NCBI GenBank assembly: GCA_001275005.1
Contig: JWZX01001922.1
Coordinates: 1-19,134 of the forward strand
From: Chrysochromulina tobinii
Taxonomy: Eukaryota; Haptophyta; Prymnesiales; Chrysochromulinaceae
Length of the DNA stretch: 19,134 nt
Direction: 5' to 3'
The notes beneath the pieces were generated by a model. It worked only from the letters and a program-made list of their open reading frames with translations. It made no database searches and was not told the DNA's origin. Shown here in pieces: positions 14,072 to 19,134 of this stretch (positions are counted from its first letter, which is position 1; each line of letters opens with the position of its first letter). A program made the translations under genes and the position numbers.

Positions 14072-17000
14072 TCACTCGCCAATGAGGTTGTCAAATTTCT
14101 CGCGCTGCTTCTGCGCAAAGAGCTTGCTCGACGCAGGCATCTCGATGCCCTGCTTCACATTGAACTCGATCGCGCGCCAGTTTGACTTGACGACACGCCG
14201 CAGGCTGGCGTATCCATCGATCCCAGAGATCTTGAGCATCCTCAGGTCGCGGCAGCGTGTCACCGCCACATAGAATTTCCCACGTCCATAGATGTGCGTT
14301 GCCACCGCATGTACCGGGCCCGTCCATTCTAAGCCCTGTGCGAGGTCCACGACGCGCTCCATGAACGGCTTCAGCCCAATGAGCTTCAGTGTCACGCCGC
14401 CCACCTCGCGCAGCTCAAAGGGCACAATCAGGATATCCTTTCCCATTTGCCGGCCAGGCACCTTCACCTTGACCCACTTCCCAACTTCAAAGTCCACGAC
14501 TTCGCACGGCATGTTGCCCGTTGCGAACGACCTGTCCTTGAACTGCAGCCCATGGTCTTCTTCTTCCTCATCATCCGTCACGCCTGCTTCAGAGCGCACG
14601 CCAGATTTCTGGATGAGGAGCATCCGTTCGCCTTTCGCGATCACGAGCTTCTCAAAGCCAAACGGCCTCATCGAGTTTCGATCTTGCTCGCTGTACTCGG
14701 AGGCCTCGAGCGTGTTGTCGTAGATGTACACTCCGCCGTTTTCAACCGTGTGCCCACGCGTCTTCGCCCGCATCAGTGTCCGCGTGGCTGACGCATCCAT
14801 GACCTCCTTAGACGTGCCATACAACGTAAGGGCCTCAACGTCCTCCTCCGGAGTGAAGTTACGCGCAACTGCGATCTTCATCATCTCCTGCACCTTGGCT
14901 CCTGTGCCGCCGCCACGTAGCTCATTCGCACCCTGCTCGTAGATCTCTTTTAGCGGCCCTGTAAAGCGATTTGACTCGTGCAGGAAGACGATCTCCCGGT
15001 TTGGGTCCGACATGAACTCCCCTTCTACGTTGAGCTCCTTGAGCATCACACCGTTCACAGTTGCCGCGGCCTTCTCTGCCTCCGAGTGGAAGGGCTCGCC
15101 TTGCATCAGATCCTGCACCTCGAGCACCTGCAGCCCGCCGTCCGGCTCGTTGCTCTCCCGCACAATCTTCAGCAGCTCGCTCGTGGCGTCACGCTTGAAG
15201 CACGACACCAGCGCACTCTCATCAATGACCATGAAGAGATTGTCTTCCTTCAAGAGTGCCTTCATTGTCGCCGACATCTGCGCAGCCATCTGACTTGGCT
15301 TAGCTATCCCACGCGTTGGGAACGAGAATGCCGCGGCCGTCGTCTTGAAGATAATCCGACGAGCTACTACAGCTTCTGCTAGCTCCGGATCGCTGCTAAC
15401 GTCAGTGCGCAGCTTGTCCACGTGGGTGTTGTACGGGCCGGTCAACAGCACCTTGCCACGCGAGCGCCGCAGACGATCCTTCACCTTGCCGAGGATCAGT
15501 GCTGTCTTACCCGTCCCGGCGGCACTGATGACAACGACGCTCTTGCCTGCCTCCATGACGGCCAGTGCCGCGCTCTGAGCGACGTTTGGATGGAAGCTGC
15601 CATACCTGCTGCCATCACCACCCTCATCTCCGCCATTGCCCTCGCTGCCCTCGCCATCGCCCTCACCGCCGCCATCGCCTTCTCCGTCTTTCGCGAGATC
15701 AACAACTGAAGGCAAAGCACGCCGACGATCACGTTCGCCTCCTCCGTCTTCGCCTTCTCCGTCTTGAGAGAGATCAACGGCAAGAGCTGGATTATCGCCT
15801 TCTCCGTCTAGCGAAAGATCGACGGCAGCACGAATAACAACGCCTTCAGCCTTGCCTTCTTCGCCATCACCGTCTTCAACTTGTGCAAGGTGCTCGTGCG
15901 CACCGATGCTTGCGATGGCGATCTTAGCCTCCGCCTGGACCTGCTGGAGCTTCGCCTTGAGCGCCTCCAGCGACATGGCAATGATCTCCTCGTCCTCATC
16001 TAAGTCAGTCTCGATTGCCGCCCGTGGTCGCTTGATTGGCGTTGACGAGACAGTGCTCTTCTGCGGCGTGCCCGTAACAGCGCCCACCGCAGGAGCCGCC
16101 GCTTGCTCTTTGTCGATCATGACTTCAGGCCCATTCGGTGAGACTACGTCGATCTCTGTCCCGCACAGCGAGATTGCGTCCACCTCAGTGCCACCTTGCG
16201 AGAGGTCCTCGACGTCCCGGCCGGGAGAGAGCTCAATTGCAGAGTCTTGACTTTTGCCATCCTGAACGGTGCCACCGCCGCCGCTCTGCTCTAGGAAGAC
16301 CTCAATGCTCGGCCCGCGCAATAGCACCGAGGCCACGGTCTCGCTCGCAGCCATGCGTTCGCCTTCGGAGACGAGCCTGAGCTTACTCACAGGTTGCTCT
16401 AGCCGGCCGGCAACGATCACCTGCAGCTCAAGCAGCGTCGTGTCAGACTTGCACAGAACCTCCATCTTCTGGTCGTTGCACATGAGGCTCACGGTCACCA
16501 TCGTTTCACTTATGACGGGGTGCAACCGCTTCTCCGCGCGTCGGATCTGCTTGCGAATCGTCTCTGCGGGAACGTCGAGCTCCTTGGACAACTGCGAAAT
16601 TGCCGCACTCTTCATCATTCCCATTGAGCACAGCTCGCGAAAGCTCTTAGCCAGGGCCTCTTCCTTCAGCCACGCTATGTTGCGCACGGATAATGGTGCC
16701 ATCGGTACCCGCATTGCTACATCAGGCGTCGCCATCTTGCTCTCGTGCGGAATGCCACTGCTCGCCACAGCACGCTCCACGGTCGCCTTCTGGACAGTCG
16801 CGGCCACCTCCTCCAGCAACGCTTTCTGCTCCGCCCAGAATGCCGCCGCCCTCTCGTCCACCCTCTCGTCGTCTTTGGCCCCATTCAGCTCGGTTGCCGG
16901 CTTCTCTGGCTCCTCCGCGATCGCTGCCGCCTTCTTATCTGCTGCTGCCTTGAGGTCAGTTACTGGCCCCGCCGCAATCGTCATCTTCTCCTTCAGGCTT

Positions 17001-18802
17001 GTGATGAGGCTCTCGTCCAGAATGCACTCTTTGCTCTCCCATGTTGCTCGGCTCTCCTTGTACCCTTTCCATTTGACAAGATACTGAGTGTGCACCGTCT
17101 TGCCCTTACCGGAGATGCGCTCGTTCAGGATGGACTCGACTTCGAAAGGCACGTCTTCGTCGCAGCCATAGCGCAGCAGCACACACTCCAGCGTCACACC
17201 TTCGTAGCTGTTCACCTCCAGCCGCATGTGCATCTCATGCAGGGGCATGGACTCGAGCGCCGCAACACCGGCCTTGTAGACCTGCATCTGCTTCTCATAC
17301 AGGACGAGCTCCATCTGCTTCTCATACAGGACGAGCTCCCTCAGGTAGCGCCCCATGCGTGCCTCTTCTGCAACAAGAATCGCGAGCGCCTTCTGGACGG
17401 CCTCGAGCCTATCCTGAATCGCCTTTTGCTCTTTCTTTGGCTTCTTTTCGAGCTTGATCAATTTTTCCAGCTCCTCGACGACCACCTCTTGTTTTGTGAT
17501 GGCCGCATGCAGCTGCTTGAGCTCCGGGCTGCCCGAAAGCAGCTTCTGCACCGGGTCTTTTTTTGGCACGTCGGCATAGCTGCGAAACTTGGCCACCTCG
17601 GGCACACGCAGATTCGACAGGTTTTTGAGGCTCTCAATTGGCTGCGGCACGCGCCCGCACAAAAACGCCATCGCATCCGTCGTTGCCAACGTGTCCTCGT
17701 ACACGGCCTCGCGGCACCCGTGGCCCGACTGCCGATGGTTGACCACCTTCTTGGCATGCATCGCCGGATCGAAGCCTCCGCGCTCAGCTCCCTTCTGGAC
17801 GCCCACCATCACGCCCCGGCGCAGGTTATTTACCCCGCCACTCCCTGGCTTGAACCCTGTCTGCTGCGCGGAACGCTGGAAGACGGAGAGGATCTGCTTC
17901 GTGCTCATCTCGTCCTGCCCGAAGCCACCCGCACGCGTTAGCGCCACGAGGAGCGGCTCTCCCTTAAGCTCTGGCAGAAAAGCCTTCTCGCCTTCGAGGA
18001 AGCGAGTCACCGCTTCGGCAGCATCGATCCGTGCGCCAATCGGCATGCCGCCCTCGTGGCCCGACTTCTCCTTCCTTGCCGCCAGCGCCGAGGCTATCTC
18101 GGACTTGCTCATGCCCTCGTACTGAACCTTGAATAGTGCGCGTCGCCAGCAGTACAGGATGATCAGGTCGATCGCACGCCGAGGCTCCGCCACCGTGTCA
18201 GGCGTGAGTGACATTGAGTACGTGTACCCGCCAGCCGCTGCCTCCTCGTACAACGCCTTGATCCTCGTCATGTCGATCTCGCCACGTTGAGCGGCATTCT
18301 CGATCGTGCCATCAGGCAGCTCGATCGAGAACCCGTCCCGCGAGAACGTCAAGGCGCTCACACTCATCACGTTCTCGCCGCCGACACGTGCCCACTTTGC
18401 GATGGCGCCGCTCATGTCAAACCAATCTTTGGACAGCGCCCCGGGCCGAGAACACGTCGCTCGAATGAACGCGAGGATAGCGAGGTCTGAGACGCCCGCA
18501 TTCACGCTCACGTGGCCGTCGTCCATGCCCTCGTAGAGCACGTCCTGGACGAGGAAGTAAGCTCGCTCGTCCCACTTGTCCTTCACGAACGGGTGCCTGT
18601 TCACACCCATGCAAGCATCCCTTGAGAATCCAAACTAGCTTGTATAATCAGGGTTCGAGCTGTGTTCCGCTCACGAGGCGCTCAGCATCTCAGGCTTCGA
18701 GCGCTTGAGCCTTGCCCAGGTGTCCTTGATAAGCGCGCGGTACGGTGCGCTCTTCACCTTCTCGTCCTCCGTGCTCAGCCCGACCCATTCTGCGTAGCCC
18801 AT
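14072..18802 (-). CDS. Tyrosine recombinase-like / chromodomain / UBL / PIF1 helicase fusion (two exons)
   Basis: Model: exon 1 18802-18675, intron 18674-18597, exon 2 18596-14072; 1550 aa. Residues below count from the alternative ATG at 18610 (add 38 for the spliced form). A tyrosine-recombinase-like core spans 40-310: R55 in TCSRPGALSKDWFDM, R264 in NNLRRG, H292 in VVNHRQSGHG, Y304 in REAVYED. Coiled coil 360-445. Chromodomain 487-545 (YLVKWKGYKESRATWE). Helix-turn-helix 666-695 (ISQLSKELDVPAETIRKQIR). Ubiquitin-like fold 703-775. Acidic repeats 785-1000 with VDLS.DGEG units. SF1B helicase 1005-1475: AAGTGKT Walker A, MVIDES Walker B, FLHESNRFTGPL, QGLEW, and GRGKFYVAVTRCRDL typical of PIF1 motif VI. 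Likely a mobile-element protein that targets chromatin, recombines DNA and unwinds it. The first exon may extend further; the open frame runs to 18850. The recombinase call is the least secure part. Confidence 0.7.
15676..15823 (-). repeat. Three acidic coding repeats, SIM-like (VDLS-DGEG)
   Basis: Copies start near 15676, 15751 and 15796. Each encodes V-D-L-[SA]-x-D-G-E-G: VDLSLDGEG, VDLSQDGEG, VDLAKDGEG. A hydrophobic V-[VI]-D-L core next to acids resembles SUMO-interacting motifs. They lie between the ubiquitin-like domain and the helicase of the fusion protein. Confidence 0.7.
17285..17338 (-). repeat. Perfect 27-bp tandem duplication in coding sequence
   Basis: 17285-17311 and 17312-17338 are identical and encode the nine residues ELVLYEKQM twice in the coiled coil before the chromodomain. 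The perfect match implies a recent in-frame slippage event. Confidence 0.95.
18597..18674 (-). other. Predicted 78-nt GT-AG intron
   Basis: On the coding strand the donor is CTC/GTGAGC (18674 downwards) and the acceptor GTGAACAG/GCACCC (ends 18597). Splicing joins exon 1 (phase 2, ..MLSA-S) in frame to HPFVKDKW. The interval is visibly richer in A and T than both exons. Without splicing, exon 1 stops at TGA within the donor. Confidence 0.7.
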
Positions 18803-18850
18803 CTTTTCAAAGACCGCCTGCAGCAAGGGCCAAGGCTCAGAGGCGCTCAG
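18675..18850. repeat. 11-bp direct repeats at both ends of the 5' exon
   Basis: GAGGCGCTCAG occurs at 18675-18685, adjoining the donor site, and at 18840-18850, adjoining the in-frame stop upstream. The two copies bracket the open frame of exon 1. They may be chance, or a scar of a duplication or insertion. Confidence 0.6.
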
Positions 18851-19134
18851 TTACCTTCATAAGGCTACCTATCAGTGGCCAAGAGGGCAATCAGTGATAG
18901 GGATGATCCCTATGCTTGACTCTCATGATCCCAACCATGACCCTCTGATGGCCCTCTGATGGCCCTCTGATGACCCTCTGATGACCCTTTGATGACCCTC
19001 TCATCACCTTCTGATCACCCTCTGATTGAGAATATTCGTAACCCTGTGGATGAAGCGTGAGTGCAGGAGCGTAAACAGAAACTGCTGTCTCGGAATTTGG
19101 AATCTGTATTTTGTCTTTCAATTTCCAAATCGCA
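18851..19134. other. Upstream flank with no supportable gene
   Basis: This holds the 11-bp tandem array and a more AT-rich edge with the inverted pair ATTTGGAA/TTCCAAAT (about 19095-19130). It may contain the promoter or further 5' exons of the fusion gene, which runs leftward. The short open frame on the minus strand is mostly translated repeat. Confidence 0.5.
18935..19027. repeat. 11-bp tandem repeat, unit CTCTGATGRCC
   Basis: About eight copies with single-base variants (CTCTGATGGCC, CTCTGATGACC, CTTTGATGACC, CTCTCATCACC, TTCTGATCACC). Copies grow more divergent towards the right. Confidence 0.9.

Noticed and set aside
13569-14273. 234-codon plus-strand open frame
   Set aside because: It begins in the GTGTGTCCCGG repeats, runs into the antisense of the helicase 3' end, and has no recognisable domain.
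16745-17941. 398-codon open frame antisense to the recombinase/helicase gene
   Set aside because: It is opposite a frame with clear chromodomain, helix-turn-helix and recombinase motifs. Its Leu/His/Arg-rich composition is that of a shadow.
18935-19027. CRISPR-like array
   Set aside because: The units are contiguous 11-mers without spacers, so this is a simple tandem repeat.

Overview
The window looks like nuclear DNA from a GC-rich microbial eukaryote, probably an alga. Supporting signs are a (CCCTAA)9 telomere-type array, a canonical GT..AG intron, long eukaryotic multidomain proteins (C-type lectin, TLC, UBA, RanBP2 zinc finger, SAP, chromodomain) and no bacterial operon features. Haptophyte or pelagophyte-like algae are my best guess, because the TIR-like domain with a 'VSHR..VWYD..C..P..RFWTQ.EAWLS' pattern is a large family there. 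This placement comes from memory of the family and was not searched.

Layout. 1-1515 is subtelomeric: a 176-bp-offset duplication, a 10-bp minisatellite that switches to an 11-bp one, degenerate TTAGGG tracts, a hairpin, then clean CCCTAA repeats in the opposite orientation, which is the geometry of a telomere-telomere junction. 1515-1735 is an AT-rich islet. 1878-4682 (minus) encodes a signal peptide, C-type lectin domain, several membrane segments, a coiled coil and a cytoplasmic TIR-like domain, so it reads as a receptor. About 4723-13327 is bracketed by long, diverged inverted repeats that include a 44-bp perfect match and a 29-bp perfect match. Between the repeats lie three genes: a UBA/RanBP2-zinc-finger protein (minus), a divergent ARM-like/SAP/SAP/PDZ-like/TIR-like protein (plus), and a TLC-domain membrane protein (plus). 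No transposase is visible between the arms.

14072-18802 (minus) is the most unusual gene. It is one reading frame, completed by a 78-nt intron near its 5' end, that joins a tyrosine-recombinase-like core, coiled coil, chromodomain, helix-turn-helix, ubiquitin-like domain, acidic repeats resembling SUMO-interacting motifs, and a PIF1-type helicase. It looks like the single protein of an undescribed mobile element, comparable in logic to Helitrons (nuclease plus PIF1 helicase) but with a tyrosine recombinase in place of the HUH nuclease. The right edge holds an 11-bp tandem repeat.

Functional reading, as inference: two TIR-like proteins, one membrane-bound and one soluble, sit beside a ubiquitin-binding adaptor, and two of these three genes lie inside an inverted-repeat-bounded segment. 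That resembles an innate-immunity or stress-signalling gene set in a mobile or fast-evolving subtelomeric region. No sequence evidence shows that these proteins interact.
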